The position numbers and the translations under genes are program-made. A stretch of 64,000 nt of DNA, taken from contig NC_084813.1 in assembly GCF_963583255.1 (NCBI RefSeq), positions 3,287,001 through 3,351,000 on the forward strand, in the 5' to 3' direction. The notes under the pieces were generated by a model. It was not told the DNA's origin. It did not search any database and was given only the letters and a program-made list of their open reading frames with translations. The first letter of the stretch is position 1; each line of letters starts with the position of its first letter. Source of the stretch: Pyrus communis. Its lineage: Eukaryota; Streptophyta; Magnoliopsida; Rosales; Rosaceae. This document shows positions 43,804 through 56,266 of this stretch, in pieces.

Positions 43804-46800
43804 CTATTTCCTCCCAGATTCTAAATCTTCCAATGTTGAACCAGAACCACGTGCTAATGTTAACCCCATACATCCATGGTTACTTGTTTCGTCTACTTGA
43901 TTCTCAACCCGAGCCTCTGTGACCTGCACGTTGCTCCCATTTATTGTGCTGGTTACTTGTGCCCCTGAACGCAACTCCTCCAACACTTGGAAGTAAGCAT
44001 AAGGGCCCCAACCTACAAATGGATGTATTGAAAATCAGATGAGCATAAAAACGCACCTTGAAACATTACTAAAACAATTTGATGGAACAAAGGCCTTTGT
44101 TGATTAGCAGACAGGCATGTCCAACCAAGGAAGATCGAAACACTTGTTTAGTGAATCAAGATCTATGTTAATTTCGTAGATAAGGATGGAAATTCTCTTA
44201 AAACATCGAGCCAAATTAAAAAATTATGTTGCAAAAATTGGATTGTTGATTCCAAATTATACACTTATAGTTTGTGTTACCAGTTGTATTCTTTGGCAGA
44301 CCTGCACGCGCACAAGCGCGCACACATCAAAACAAATGCAATAGAGCTAAATTATGTGCAAAATATTTCATGAGTCATCGATAACACTGAAGAGACCAAG
44401 AAAGGAGCATTGCCATTGATAAGCACCACAAATATGACTACGAAAATGTAACTGACATAATGTCACAGCCCCAACAAAACAACATCTCTAGGAAATATTT
44501 CCCCATAACAAAAATGCCCCATATCGAATTTTCTTGGTAGCATACCTTGGGCATGGTATGGGGGTGGAAAGAACTTCAAATAGCAAAAGGTGGCAACCGT
44601 AAGGCCTGCAAAAAATGATTCCCTGATTGTTATTGACAAATAAGGTTCAACAAGTAGCTTACTTACCATTCATTACGGCACAAACCTAGGAGACCTCCAG
44701 CAAACACATCTTGCCAGTGGTGCCAGTAGTCATCTACTAGAGAAACTCCAACAAGTGATGCAACAAGTAGTGGAAGAATAACAATGCAAAGTTTTGCAGC
44801 ATGGCCTTTGCGATCAAATACTTGTATTTTTCCTGACAAATACAGTGAGAAAAATCCAAGACCAGCAAAGGACCCTGCATATTGAATACAAATTTCCTCG
44901 ATGTTAACAAGCCTACAAAAGATTCAGGTAAATATAGTGCTTGTATGACATGATCAACCAAGTTGTTTGCATGTAAACCATATTCAGTGAATACCAGACA
45001 CTACGGTGCTACCTACATGAAGTATGGCCACTTGGAAAACTCTTGTGCCCCTCCTTTATAACACTCTTCACACCATGGCATACAACATTTCCCCATTTAT
45101 CATACACCTGAGGAAAAAACTAGTTATTAATGTCGACTACCAATGGCATTATGTATGAATAAGCTAAAAGAACACTGCCCTCCAATTACAATCTCAATAA
45201 CTATGAATCTAGAATGCCGTACATCCTTCCCATCCGGAAAACACCGCCAAAAGAAGTCTGGTCGGGGTCGACCAACTGCATCTTTTATAGCATCTGTAAG
45301 AACCCCTGTTATCAGAACAGAGAACAATAGACCTGCATTAGCAAATTTTAACCGTCAGGTCCTGTCGTTCTATTGTATTTCCTCAATAATGTGGTAAGAT
45401 ATTTGAACATTCTTTGTAAAATCAAAAGTCAGAAAACTGATGACCTAGTATGGCATGGTGAAGGTCATAGACGTCTCTCCTGCGGAAATAGACAACAACA
45501 AAAATTGCTATGGGCAGTGCAACTGCATACATCTAAGCATCCAAAGAGGGGACAAGGGGGGCAGGCATCACAAATCACATCAATTCAGAATTCAAGTAAT
45601 GTACTTGTAAACATGGTCTCATTAGAATAGAACAGAACGGTAACAACTTACAGGGACGGCCCAAAAAGGTACTGTGCAACTTTTCAAGGGATATTTAAGA
45701 TCAGTCATCATATCTTTTCCTACGAAGCGATAAAATGGATTAATCACATAAAGGATGACCTCTATCAACCCAAGAAGCATCAGTATCACCCAATCATGCA
45801 TGTGTGTCCTTGCAACTGTCACTCCATGGGACCTTACAGTATGCGAACCATGTTGAACTTCCTGCATTTTGTTCTGCTAATGAAAATAGACGTCAGATGT
45901 GTACTCATTACAGTGCATCAGTGTAACTAAAAGACTTCGATGGCCACAAAAAAAGAGAGAGGATTCCAAAGAAAATGCTTTTTATCGGTTTTTATATTAC
46001 AGAACTACCAAATACTTTTATCAGTAACCGAACATACACAACCAAAGTAGTAATAGTGGTACTAGATATGTACATTATAGGCATGTTTTCACAACATAAT
46101 AGCATTGCAAGAAAAAAAATTGTAATAAGCTACAATAAAAGGCAAGTAAAAGAAAATAATTACAGCACCCCCAAAAAACAAAAAGAAAATGACACTGAAA
46201 CAGATACAGAAGAGAAGACAAATCAAGAAGGTGAGCTCTGCGTGCAATAAAGGTGAATGGTAATTAGGAATAACAACCATGGGAAATGACCAAAACGTTA
46301 TCAATAATCAGGGAATGAGCTCTGTTGCATAAGCTGGTAAATTCTTGAACAAAATGCAATTTTGACCCACAATCGCAGCAAGCAATCTCTATGTAAGCAA
46401 CAACTACCTGGATAGATCTGTCAGAATCCAGAGACAGAACTGCATGCTTGCCTCGTTAAATAATATGGACTGTATTGCAGCTTTTACATCCAATAAGCTT
46501 AAGAAATTATTAGATCAAGAACCAATACCACACATGAGAAGGAAAATTCTCTTGACCGTTGGATACAAATTAATGTCTGACTATTGTTTGGTTCAACTTT
46601 CCATGAGTGACAAGAAAAGTACTAGCCTACTAGAAGGACATTTCCTGTATTGGACACCTTAGATCGCGAAACGTTACAAAGACATCAACTTCATTCATCC
46701 AGAAAAAGTGCAGAATTATCATACTGCACATTTTCTCAAGAAAATAACACACTGCTATTATTACGTACTCAAACAGAGAAGTATTTACTTAATTTTCTTT

Positions 46801-47368
46801 CGGTAACAACAGGTTTGTTAGGAAGAAGTTTATATAACAACTATGCTATGGCTTTATACCAGCCATACAGATTTCATAATTTCAAAAAGTACACAAATAT
46901 AGTGGTATGCCCTTGTGTTTGAACATTTAGATGTATGAACCCTATGTCTGTGCCAGGGCATGATATTTACATCTGTCTGCATAATTGATGAGGTCCCAAA
47001 AACAACTTTTTTGCTTGCATCTAGTAACAGTTATATAATACAAAGATGGCACAAACCCATCACCGCATATAAATAAATACATATACATATAATTATATAA
47101 AATATAAAAATGAAATGGGTTTTGTGGTGTTGGATCAGTATCACACAGTAACTTGAGCCAAAACAAGAAATCATCAAAAACCACAATGAATTGCAACAAA
47201 AAGGGCCAAAACCCCCATGGAAATTACCCATATGCTTCCGAAATATGCATCGGATTACAATCTTACATCAAGTAAAACACGCAGAAAGAAAAGAAAGCCA
47301 CTGACCTGAAAGACGACGCCACTCAAGTTTTTGAGACGAGAAAGCAATCCAAGATCCCACCAAGGCAT
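43804..47368 (-). CDS. Lipid phosphate phosphatase (PAP2 family, LPP1/2/3-like), motif III Arg replaced
   Basis: Eight exons joined by splice signals and phase: 47368-47306, 45873-45652, 45532-45445, 45332-45223, 45107-45017, 44874-44686, 44605-44546, 44012-43804; 343 aa. The family dephosphorylates phosphatidic acid and diacylglycerol pyrophosphate at membranes. Motif I is KDAVGRPRP and motif II is KSFPSGHTS. Motif III reads [12 protein letters not shown] where the family has [12 protein letters not shown]. The catalytic Arg is thus Leu (codon CTA at 44738-44740; CGA would be Arg). Six hydrophobic segments (for example [44 protein letters not shown]) fit the usual topology. Exon 1 ([20 protein letters not shown]) is separated by a 1.4-kb intron; a start at 45867 ([15 protein letters not shown]) is the shorter alternative. 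The frame is otherwise intact. Confidence 0.88.
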
Positions 47369-47573
47369 TGTACGAACCTTAACCAAGAGCTACGATACAA
47401 TACCAAATGTTTCTGGTTTCAGAATTTATTCTCGAGGGATGAAATGCGAACGCTGTAGTGACAGTGGCGGTATTGAGTTGCATGGGCGGTGGAAAACTTC
47501 GTATTTGTCTAAAAACTTTAAGGCGGTTCATCTCAAAACCAGGAGGAAAAGACTAAATAAAAATGATGGGAAA

Positions 47574-47825
47574 TATAGTAAATTACATAAAATACTTTTC
47601 TTTCTCAAGATTATCTTTGATTTTCGGAAAAGGATCCGGAATACTTTTCTTTCTCAAGACTAACTTTGTTTTTCGGAAAAAGATCTCTCGCGATTCTTTT
47701 TTCAAGAATTCGTGATCGTGTTTATTTATTGTATATCGTACGATTATAAATTATTTAAAATTTAAAATTAAATATAAATAGTACTTAACGAAAATTAAAC
47801 ACACGATATACGATGCTGTGCGACA
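47574..47825. repeat. Tandem duplication and MITE core related to the 13.4-kb element
   Basis: AATACTTTTCTTTCTCAAGA followed by TTTTCGGAAAA.GATC occurs twice in tandem (about 47590-47690). At 47715-47815, GTATATCGTACGATTATAAA, ATTTAAAATTTAAAATT, AAATAGTACTTAACGAAAA and CACGATATACGAT match the inner part of the foldback element at 13356-13568, with its own inverted arms. It is a second, more decayed member of that family. Confidence 0.6.
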
Positions 47826-48945
47826 ACTTGAGGCCTTCAATACCCATTACCCCACTCTTTCCTTTTTCCTCCTCCCCTAGCTCATGTGGCTGCAGCTAGC
47901 TCACCCGCTCCCCATCAAGCCAAAGCAAGCGCAACCATGGACGGAACCAATGAAGGCTCACTAGGAGCAGCTGTCTCTACTCAAGTAATTCGTTTGTTAA
48001 GTTGTAGACTATAATTGTATAATACACATGCCTTATTTTTGAAGAAAATATATGTATCTAATATCCAACATAGTTTCATACTACATATACTTCATATCAA
48101 ATATTATACGAGCAAACGTGTTCATGTTTTGTCATTCAAACAAAAAAAACTCATCTCCACCCTTTCTGCCTATCATGTATTAATATTTTTTACTTGCTTT
48201 GCCATTTTCTACTACTATAATGAAATTTGTAATATTGAAATTATGATACATCATTATTTGAAATCATCTCTATTATTATAGTGTGTATAAATCGTACTAT
48301 ATTAAGATTTTCTTAATTATTTTTTAGATTGTTCCCTAGAATAAATTTCTAATTCCGTTCCTCCTTTATCTCGCTACAGCCACCTCACCCGCTCCCATCG
48401 ACCGAACGCAATCGCAGCCCCTCCTTTCCCAATTGAAATCTGGCAAGCGGAAAGCAAGGTCGACTGAGCCAAAACAAAAAAGCCGCCCGTCTCTAAACCA
48501 ATGGCAGAATTATAAATAAAGTGGAATGCACCCAAAAACACTGTTTCTCCTTTAGATTATGTTTAGAAATTTAAAATTACTAAGGAATTTTAAAATTGCG
48601 AGAATTGAAATGACGGGATTTTATTTTCTAGAATTTGTAAATTTTCTTGTTTGCTTAAAAGAACAATAGAATTAAATACGACATTTGTTATTTTTAAACT
48701 CTTAATCATAAAAATTGGGAAATAACACATATTTACATAAAATTTAAATTTGGGAATTTGAGGTCCCAAATTCCAAGTTTTTTTTCATACGGAAATTCTA
48801 AATTTCTATGTTTATGAATCCAAAAAAGAGAGTTTATGCATGTCAATTTATAAATTTTAATTTTTATCCAAATTCCAAGCTTATTTCTCTCGTCCAAACA
48901 TATTGTTACTTTATACTAAAGTAATTATTTGTTAATAAAAAAAAA

Positions 48946-48976
<31 letters not shown>

Positions 48977-49025
48977 GTTTATTGGTTGCCAAGGGTCCTA
49001 CCATGCCTTCACCTTCACTTCTTTG
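47826..49025. other. Intergenic
   Basis: AT-rich with a (TA)n run at about 48952-48976. An isolated ATG frame at 47937 (MDGTNEGSLGAAVSTQ followed by GTAATT) could be a first exon on the plus strand, but no continuation was found. Confidence 0.35.
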
Positions 49026-49232
49026 TTATCTTCTGTATCTACGAACTTCCGTTGCCTTCGCGAACTCATTGTTGAGATGATGGGCGTCGGCGGTGCCTGT
49101 CCAATCAAACCGTTGCTTGAGATTTTGAGCAGCCTCCATATCTGAGAGGGTTTCGACCCACAGTAAGCCAGCTTGAAGAAACTGTGGCTTGATTGGCTTG
49201 AACATGTCCACAGCTTTTATGAACGCTTTCAT
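49026..49232 (-). CDS. Small unrecognised protein, 68 aa
   Basis: An ATG-started ORF (MKAFIKAVDMFKPIKPQFLQ, AGLLWVETLSDMEAAQNLKQ, then RFDWTGTADAHHLNNEF and a basic end RRYRR). I do not recognise the family. It is mixed amphipathic with no signal peptide or membrane segment. In support of a real gene, CTATAAAATCC (49323-49313) followed by a CT-rich stretch lies about 85 bp upstream of the ATG, as in plant promoters. A two-codon upstream ORF (ATG AAA TAG) sits in the leader. It could also be the first exon of a longer gene, or a truncated copy. Confidence 0.45.
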   Translation of the reverse strand: MKAFIKAVDMFKPIKPQFLQAGLLWVETLSDMEAAQNLKQRFDWTGTADAHHLNNEFAKATEVRRYRR

Positions 49233-49312
49233 ATCAGTGTTAACTTGCAGCTATTTCATGTTTTCTCCGTTTTCTTTTCTCCGGAAAATGATTTGAGAGA
49301 AGGAGAGGTGGG

Positions 49313-49323
49313 GGATTTTATAG
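49313..49323 (-). promoter_or_regulatory. Putative TATA box of the 68-aa ORF
   Basis: CTATAAAATCC on the minus strand, about 85 bp before the start codon, followed by CCCACCTCTCCTTCTCTC, which resembles a pyrimidine-rich plant initiator region. Confidence 0.5.
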
Positions 49324-51062
49324 ATAGGTAGAAGGGTTGGGGGAGGGGGAGTAGGATTTGCAACAATTTGGAGGGAGATTGGATATTTCCACAGCCCTGT
49401 TAGATTGAGCGGGTGAGGAATTTGGCCGTTGAAGTTCTGTTTTTCTTGTTTTTCAAAATTTTAATTCACCCCAGGTGTTCACAGACCAGTCCACTCAGAA
49501 ATTACACTTGGTGTAGGGGCACCACTTATCCATGTACCATATAACGAAGGTCGGCAACAATCATTGGCTTGTTCTGAAATGCAGCTTGAACCTACAGCTA
49601 TTGCTTCCAGGAATCTCCTGAGTCCGGCAATCCGCCTGAGAACAATCTTGTGCGTGGCCAGATATACAAATCTCAGCCTCCACTCGGTTCAATGTACCAA
49701 AGCATGACCAAAATACAACAGTACGTTTATCAGAAACGTCGACTCAGTTGCATATAGACAACCATGAGCACCAGAACGGAAACTTGGATCCACAATAGTT
49801 ATACTCTCGAAAAGATTAAAAGAAATGATTTTGATAGATGACTAATGGTAACTTCACCTTTCTTTTTTGGCTCTCATTTTGGCATGTGAATGTGTTATCT
49901 GTATGTTATAGGAACAGAGAATTTCTTTTTCTTCTTCGTTCGTGTTTTTCTTTGTGTGTTTTATGTTGTATGCTGATAGCATATTTGAATATATACTAAC
50001 TTTGTACTCACATATATGAAATGTAAATTTTGTGTCATTTGTTGAAGGTATCTACATATTTATAAGACAGTGTCGATCTCTTTTCAATACCGATCTATTG
50101 CGTTTGTGTTTGTATTGTTAGTTCTATATTGTGAATAAATCAACTGTTGTTTTGAAGTATAGTCTCTAATGGAAAATACTTCTGAGATGTAAACTTCGGG
50201 TAGGGATTTTGATCAATAATTTCCTGATACAGTTCATTTTAATGTCATTTCTTTTAAAAGCTTCAAACTTGTCATAAATGAGGACCGTCAATTGAAGGTC
50301 TCCTTTCGGTAATCCCTGATAGTTGGCCTCTGACAGCGATCATCATTTGTGTGGTTTCCTGAGCCCCTTTGGTGTAAGAAAGGAGTCCAAGAGTGTGATG
50401 ATCAGCAATCAGGATCTAAGTCACTCCCCTTTCACATCAGAATCACATTCTTCTTCCTCTGTTACTTGTACTACCACTGATAGAAATCTCAAATTGTTAC
50501 AAGAATTTCTTATTTTTTGTAATTCAGTGTTTGCTGAATCTGGCCCTAGATCTAGTGTTCTAATGATTATACAATTGTCGTTAGTATACCTCCTTAGATA
50601 TGATTTGAGGTGCTGCAAATTGATGCTTGTCATTTGAACCGTTTTCTGGTTTGTTCTGTGTCTTGCCACTTTAATCTCATATGTTGATAGCCACTAAGAT
50701 TTAAGATGCATTCACACCCAGAATATATATAGGAAACCAAAGCAAAGTGGGAAAAAAATCATCCATTCAGGTGGACGTATGTTTGAGGAAAACGAAACAG
50801 TAATGCAGTTTTTGCTTAAGGCGTTTACCGTGGTTAGTTCTTCTCTTTGTGCCCTACCAGTTACTTTGAATGTGCATTCACATATAAGTTAGGCATGTCT
50901 GCTAAGTTCTTATGTTAGTCTTTGACAATCGATGCAATATAAGTTAGTCGTTGGTGACTTGCTTCTGAAGATGGGAAATAAATGCAATATATGATATTAT
51001 GATGTACAATAACGCATAGAACCACAAATATTATGTTTCTAACCTTGAACTAGTCCACAATA
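49324..51062. other. Intergenic with one coding-like scrap
   Basis: At about 49609-49760 (plus) a frame after a CAG reads ESPESGNPPENNLVRGQIYK, then SQPPLGSMYQSMTKIQQYVY and a stop. It looks like a terminal exon, but no gene around it could be built. The remainder is AT-rich; the ORF at 50323-50637 has no recognised domain. Confidence 0.3.
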
Positions 51063-53489
51063 CTAGGCCAACCTGGCCAAATTGTCACAGACAAACCTCA
51101 TAGAAGGTCTCTTTTCAGGGCTTTTATGAACACAAGCAAGAGCGATTTTCAGCACCGCAACAATCTCCTCTTTCATGTCTACATCAGGAGCTAGGAACGG
51201 GTCTAACAGATCGCAGAGTGGCTTCCTTTCCTCAACGTGGAGCTGAAACTGTTGTATCAAATCCATTTCCAAAGAACCAATTCTCATAAATGGCATCTTG
51301 GCAGAAATCATCTCCAGTATAACTACCCCAAATGAGTAAACATCCCATTTCTGTGATGGCTTGGTTACTTTTGATGCTTCAGGAGCTTTATAGCAAGGTC
51401 CGGGTGCCACTAGTGAGCTCGATGTCCTTTGCACATATGGAGAATTCTGAGGTGGTGTTTCAGCCATTATTTGTTCCAGTTGAAATGACGATGATGACAA
51501 GGACTCTTCAGTTAAGTTAGCAAGGCGGCCTAGTCCAAAGTCGGAGATATGGGGTTCCATGTTTTGTCCAAGCAGTATGTTTCTAGGCCCCAAGTTTCCA
51601 TGCACATATCTTCTGGGACTAAATTCATGAATATAAGCCAATCCTTTTGCGAAGCCATTCATGATTTTCAGACGTGCAGGCCAAGAAAGAGGTGTGAAGG
51701 ATACCACTCCAGGTTTTCCTGGTAAAGTCATATCAGATTCTTTAGTGTGTCAAAAAAAAAAAAAAAAAAAAAAAAAAAACCACTTAAAGAATAAGATGAA
51801 GAAAAAACATATGATAAGTTGAAGAGTAGTTCGCTAATTTCTGCCTTGAACTTGTATTCCACTGCCAATTTCTCCCTTCGAACTTCTACAAACAGTTCAT
51901 CTGATGAATATCAGATGAAATTGGCCGTTTGTAGTAGTTGAAGAGGGGAATTGGTCTAATTTAGAAGGAAAATTGGCATTGAGGTACAAGGTTCGGGGTA
52001 AATCGGCAAAAACTTTATAAGTTAAACTATAATACTAATTACCATGAATTGCAGTAGCAAGGTCACCATTTGGGATATAATCATAGATAAGCAGTTTCTC
52101 ATCTACAGACCAGCAATATGCTAAAAGATTCACAATATTTGGATGCCTCATCTTTCCTATTGCTTCAATTTGATTTTGGAATACCTTGAACCTTTGGGAA
52201 CCTCCATCTCCCAATCTTCTCACTGCTAAAGTTCTTCCGTCTTCAAGAACAACTCTGTACACAATCCCGATCCCACTATTACCCAGAAGAAAAGCAGATG
52301 ATTTCAGCAGTTTGTCAAGATCTAAATTCACCTGCAGATCCACTTGCACAAAATGGTAATGCTCCAAATTCTCTGGTACGGTATCCATGCCATGTCTTTT
52401 GAAGCAGAATAGGTCATTTCCGACCTTTAATTTTTGTTCAAATTTGCAGCCAGCAAAACGTTCACGTATTTTGCAGGTGCAAACCTTCTTGTACCAGTTG
52501 GAGAACAAAAACCCAGCAATAAAAATTCCAGCGATGACGCCTGCAGCAACAGTAATCACAAAAATACCTCTGCTTGAGTTGTTGTGTTTCCCATTCGTAC
52601 CAGAGCTGCCACCTGAATTTTGAGAATTTAAGCTTTGACTGTTTGAAGAGCATGAAATCTTCAACGGCAGTCCACAGAGTAAACGATTGCCTACGAAAGC
52701 CGTTGGTCCTATATTGATCAGAGCACCATTCAGTGGAATCGGTCCACTGAGATTGTTGTAACTGAGATCAATGTATACTGTCTCAGGCAAGCTTCCTAGG
52801 GATGGCGGAATAGAACCGTTGAACAAGTTATGAGACATATCAAGGGTTGATCTCAAACTTGATAAGTTGCTCATTTCCTCAGGAATCGAACCGCTGAGAA
52901 TATTGAAGGAAATATTGAGCTTTTGAAGATGAACAAAACTGATTCCCATACCTTGTGGAAGGGAGCCCGAGAAATGGTTTTGAGCAAGGACAAGGATCTT
53001 TAGTCTCTTGCACTGAACTATAGATGAAGGTATCGAACCATTGAATGAATTTTGCGAAAGATCTAATGTTTGCAGGTAACTGAGCTTCCCTATCTCAGCT
53101 GGAACAGAACCAGATAATGAATTTCCGGACAGCACCAAGCTCTGGAGCTCTTTTGCATTGAAAAGCTCAGACGGCAAGCTTCCGGAGAGTTTGTTCTCCC
53201 GAAGATTCAGATGGCGCAGGGCGGAGAGGTTCCCAAGAGCACGAGGGAAAATCCCAGAAAGCTGTATGTTTGGAATGCTGAGAGATACAACCTTTTCTTC
53301 TCTGCATGTAACTCCAACCCATGAACATGGGGTTTGGTCTGATGAGTTCCAGGTACTCAGAGAGCTTTCGGCGTTTTTCGTTAAGGATTCCTTGAACGAA
53401 AGTAGAGCCAATCCTTCTTCATTTATACAACTGACAAGTGAGAGAGAGTTGCATACAAGGAAAGCCAAGCAAAGAACTTGCAAAACCAT
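51063..53489 (-). CDS. LRR receptor-like kinase, ZAR1-like (LRR-III type), probable pseudokinase
   Basis: Two exons: 53489-52043 and 51718-51063 (phase 1; 700 aa). I chose the ATG at 53489 because it starts a signal peptide ([20 protein letters not shown]); the open frame runs further up without family likeness. Next are an LRRNT segment ending CSWVGVTC, about seven LRRs (for example [20 protein letters not shown]), a Ser/Asn-rich spacer and one membrane helix ([20 protein letters not shown]). The kinase domain follows. The G-loop is GNSGIGIVY and the ATP-binding Lys is Arg (LAVRRLG), as in ZAR1-type kinases. The catalytic loop is HGNLGPRN where relatives have HGDLKPSN, so both the catalytic Asp and the loop Lys are lost; SDFG is kept. 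Relatives sit at the plasma membrane in signalling. Confidence 0.9.
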
Positions 53490-53927
53490 CCTGGAAAAAG
53501 CAAACTTCTTGTCCAAAAGAAAATATGCAGAACGAAGAAAATGGGTTTTAGGAGGACTTGTGATGGAATGCCAAAAAAGAAGGCAAAAAGTTCTCCTTAA
53601 TGGTGCTTTTGTGGGTCCTTGTTGCAACTAATTAGATATACGCACAATGTCTTTTTGTCTCTTTTATCTAGGAAGATAACGAATTCATTGTCAATGATTG
53701 TGGTGCGGTGAAAAGAGAAAATTTTGTCGGAAATTTCAATTAGATCGAAGAAAAAAAAAACAGCACGCACCAGGAAAAATTAAAAAAATAGTGCTCTTCT
53801 TCAAACTTAAGTCTCTGTGCATTATTATCAACAGGAGTGATTAACGGTCATATGTCAAGGCAATTATGCAAGCCTTGATTATTTGCTTCAACTTGTTGAT
53901 ATGTGAGAAGTCTGATTTACACTAAGC
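53490..53927. other. Upstream region of the receptor kinase gene
   Basis: AT-rich; an A run at about 53751-53760. Promoter expected here, but no box is clear enough to call. Confidence 0.4.
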
Positions 53928-54153
53928 TACATTGGGTGATACGTTTTCAAGTTCCAAGAAATTGAGGTCAGGTTAGTAAGAAAGGAAACACAAAATGTTA
54001 AGCAGAAACGATTATATTTGCACTATACAATCATACGTTTGTAATGCTCGTATGGTGCAAATCTGATCCCTCTTATCTAACATTTTATGATCAATTTCTT
54101 ACTAGGTTGACCTCAATCTTCCGGGACTTAGAAAATCCGTCACCCAGACATAG
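53928..54153. mobile_element. Foldback MITE with ~100-bp arms
   Basis: The left arm includes CATTGGGTGATACGTTTTCA, GAAATTGAGGTCAGGTTAGT and ACACAAAATGTTA. The right arm is its inverse (TAACATTTTATGAT, ACTAGGTTGACCTCAATCTT, CCGTCACCCAGACATAG). The centre holds TTTGCACTATACAATCATAC and TCGTATGGTGCAAAT, also inverted. About 226 bp long; no transposase and no clear target duplication, so the superfamily is open. Confidence 0.7.
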
Positions 54154-54376
54154 GCTAAAAGGAAAACAACCGGGCAGTTTACTAGTGGTTGTAGGTGTGG
54201 TCCATCCTTTGGTTTAAGCGTAATTGGAGGCGTTGTTTGTGTATTGAATTGCCGCTGAAAGTGCAAGCAAATGGAGATTTGGTGTGGTCAATTTGATCGT
54301 ATGATCCTCCATGGCCCAACAAATTGACTCATGCAAATGCAGTTTGATTTGATGAAAATGCAAGGCTAATCATGTT

Positions 54377-54406
54377 TCTTTTCTTTTTCTTTTTCTTTTT
54401 CTTTTT
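54377..54406. repeat. (CTTTTT)n microsatellite
   Basis: Five units of a T-rich hexamer. Confidence 0.85.
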
Positions 54407-54596
54407 CCCTAAACGATTATTTCTTTTAATTTATCTACTCCATTGGTTATTTTTCCTTTCAATATTCTTTCTTTTCAGTTTTACTGACCACCCAATATAA
54501 TTAACTAGCATGGTCTAATTCTCACCTTAAAATTTACATTTTGGTATTTTTAGGCCTCGTTTAGTAGAGATGATTGCTTGAATATGATTATTCACA

Positions 54597-54759
54597 TTTT
54601 TTTTTAACAATCGATATTTACACTAAGGAGGAGCGAGTGAGCTTAGTCTCACACAGGCTAGCAATAATGTGATTCAAATTTACTTTTGGTGAGAATCGAA
54701 CTTAAGACCTCTCACTTACAAGTGAAAGGGAATAACACAAAATCGTAGTACTAAGTGGC
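54597..54759 (-). mobile_element. Au-like SINE
   Basis: On the minus strand, TGCCACTTAGTACTACGATT, GTAAGTGAGAGGTCTTAAGT, then the box B-like GTTCGATTCTC, a TATTGCTAGCCTGTGTGAG block, TTAGTGTAAATATCGATTG and an A tail (T run at 54597-54605). This order matches the widespread plant Au SINE as I know it. ATTCAC directly flanks both ends (about 54590 and 54760) and fits a short target duplication. Confidence 0.75.
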
Positions 54760-54765
54760 ATTCAC

Positions 54766-56266
54766 TATGTTGAATGTATTTCCAAGAAGATATGTTATTT
54801 GTGCACTCTTTTACCTCCTCCTATGCATTAAGCTATTATATTGAACAAAGCAAAAGAGAATCATCGATCAAAATTAATACGAGGTGTGTAGAAAATGAAA
54901 AAGAACGTGCTTATATCACTTCCCTTGGTTATTTTATTTGACCTCTTCATTTGTTTCTTTATACCCATATCTATCTGTGGGTGCATCGAAGCAAGCCATT
55001 AAAATCGTTGTTGATCCGACGAACAACACATGAGCCTCGTTAAAGCAGATCGGTTGACTTCCTATCCAGCCATAAACCTACACCTATCGAAATCGCGTTC
55101 GTCACAAGGTGTGGAAAAATAAAATTTTTGTTTGAACAAATTCAACTCCAAATTTTGTGTTTCAAGTTAAATATTTGAGAGATGGTGCTTGCTTTTCGAC
55201 AATAGTAGGACAATTAGATGGTATTTAACACACTACTTCATTGCTTACACCCCAAGTAATCTTTGAAACACCATCACGAGTTGAAAATTCAAGTTCTCCG
55301 ATTGTGCTTGGCATACAGGAGATTGGTTAGATCATTCTCCAAAACAGCAGAGGCGCGCGCTTCTTCTCTTCTCTTTTGTTGCTGATGGCATGGAGTTGCA
55401 GGCAGTGTTTTCACCATGATTTCTGCTGAGGTTGTTAACATTGGGGATGAGGCTTGTGAAGTTGTTGCCGGTTCAATTTCTACCAGACTGTTGTCACGCC
55501 AACACCAAAAGGTAGAAATTACACTGACCCTTCTGGAACAAGGAGGAACCGCTGGAAGGTATGGTCTTAATGTATTCTTTGGAATTCAATTCATACAGAA
55601 AGCTCTTGGCTGGTTGTTGCATTCAACATGTATGGATTGGAGATCGCTTTGCAGTCCTTGAGCATATTTGATGCCCCCTCAGAAACCGCCACACAAGACA
55701 AGCAGCCATGGCCCGAGCTCAAAATATGGCTGAACAGCAATATAGGCAATATAGGATGGTAGTGGTTGCATGAAGAGAGAATTAAGCTTGTTTGCTTTGA
55801 TTCAAGTGAATGCACGAAGGTGCAATCACATCCTGCACAAGCTAACAAGAAGTAGGGAATGGGGATTGGACGTTCTGAAACACACTGTGAATTACTGAAG
55901 GCTGTGATTCCATCTTAGACAACAATTGGACTCCAAAAAGCTCTTACGAGAAGGACTGAAAATGTATACAAAGCATGTTTTAAATTGAGATACAGAACAA
56001 AAAACGGCCGTCTCTTCTACTTATTGATATGAAAACATTCCAAATTACAGTTACAGCATGAATGATCTACACTCTCAACCCAAAGCTCACTTGATCCAGA
56101 GTTCCATGTTTTTTCGGTAAATCAAATGCTTTAGGAGCGGCACTTATTGGAGAAAAAGCAAAGCTACAAGCTCCCAAGGCAAAATACGACAGTGCGATTT
56201 ATTTAATTGATGGACTGGATTCACTTTGCCATATTAAGATTTAAGATCTAGTAAACTTCAAACAGC
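54766..56266. other. Intergenic
   Basis: Moderately AT-rich. The ORF at 55416-55661 (plus) is open but unrecognised. The last few hundred bases are the likely 3' UTR of the minus-strand coiled-coil gene. Confidence 0.35.

Noticed and set aside
50323..50637. Plus-strand ORF of 104 codons rich in Ser and His
   Set aside because: Starts at TTG, has no recognisable domain or splice context, and ends in hydrophobic AT-rich sequence.
55416..55661. Open plus-strand frame of 81 codons
   Set aside because: No recognised motif, no promoter or splice support; too weak to call a gene.
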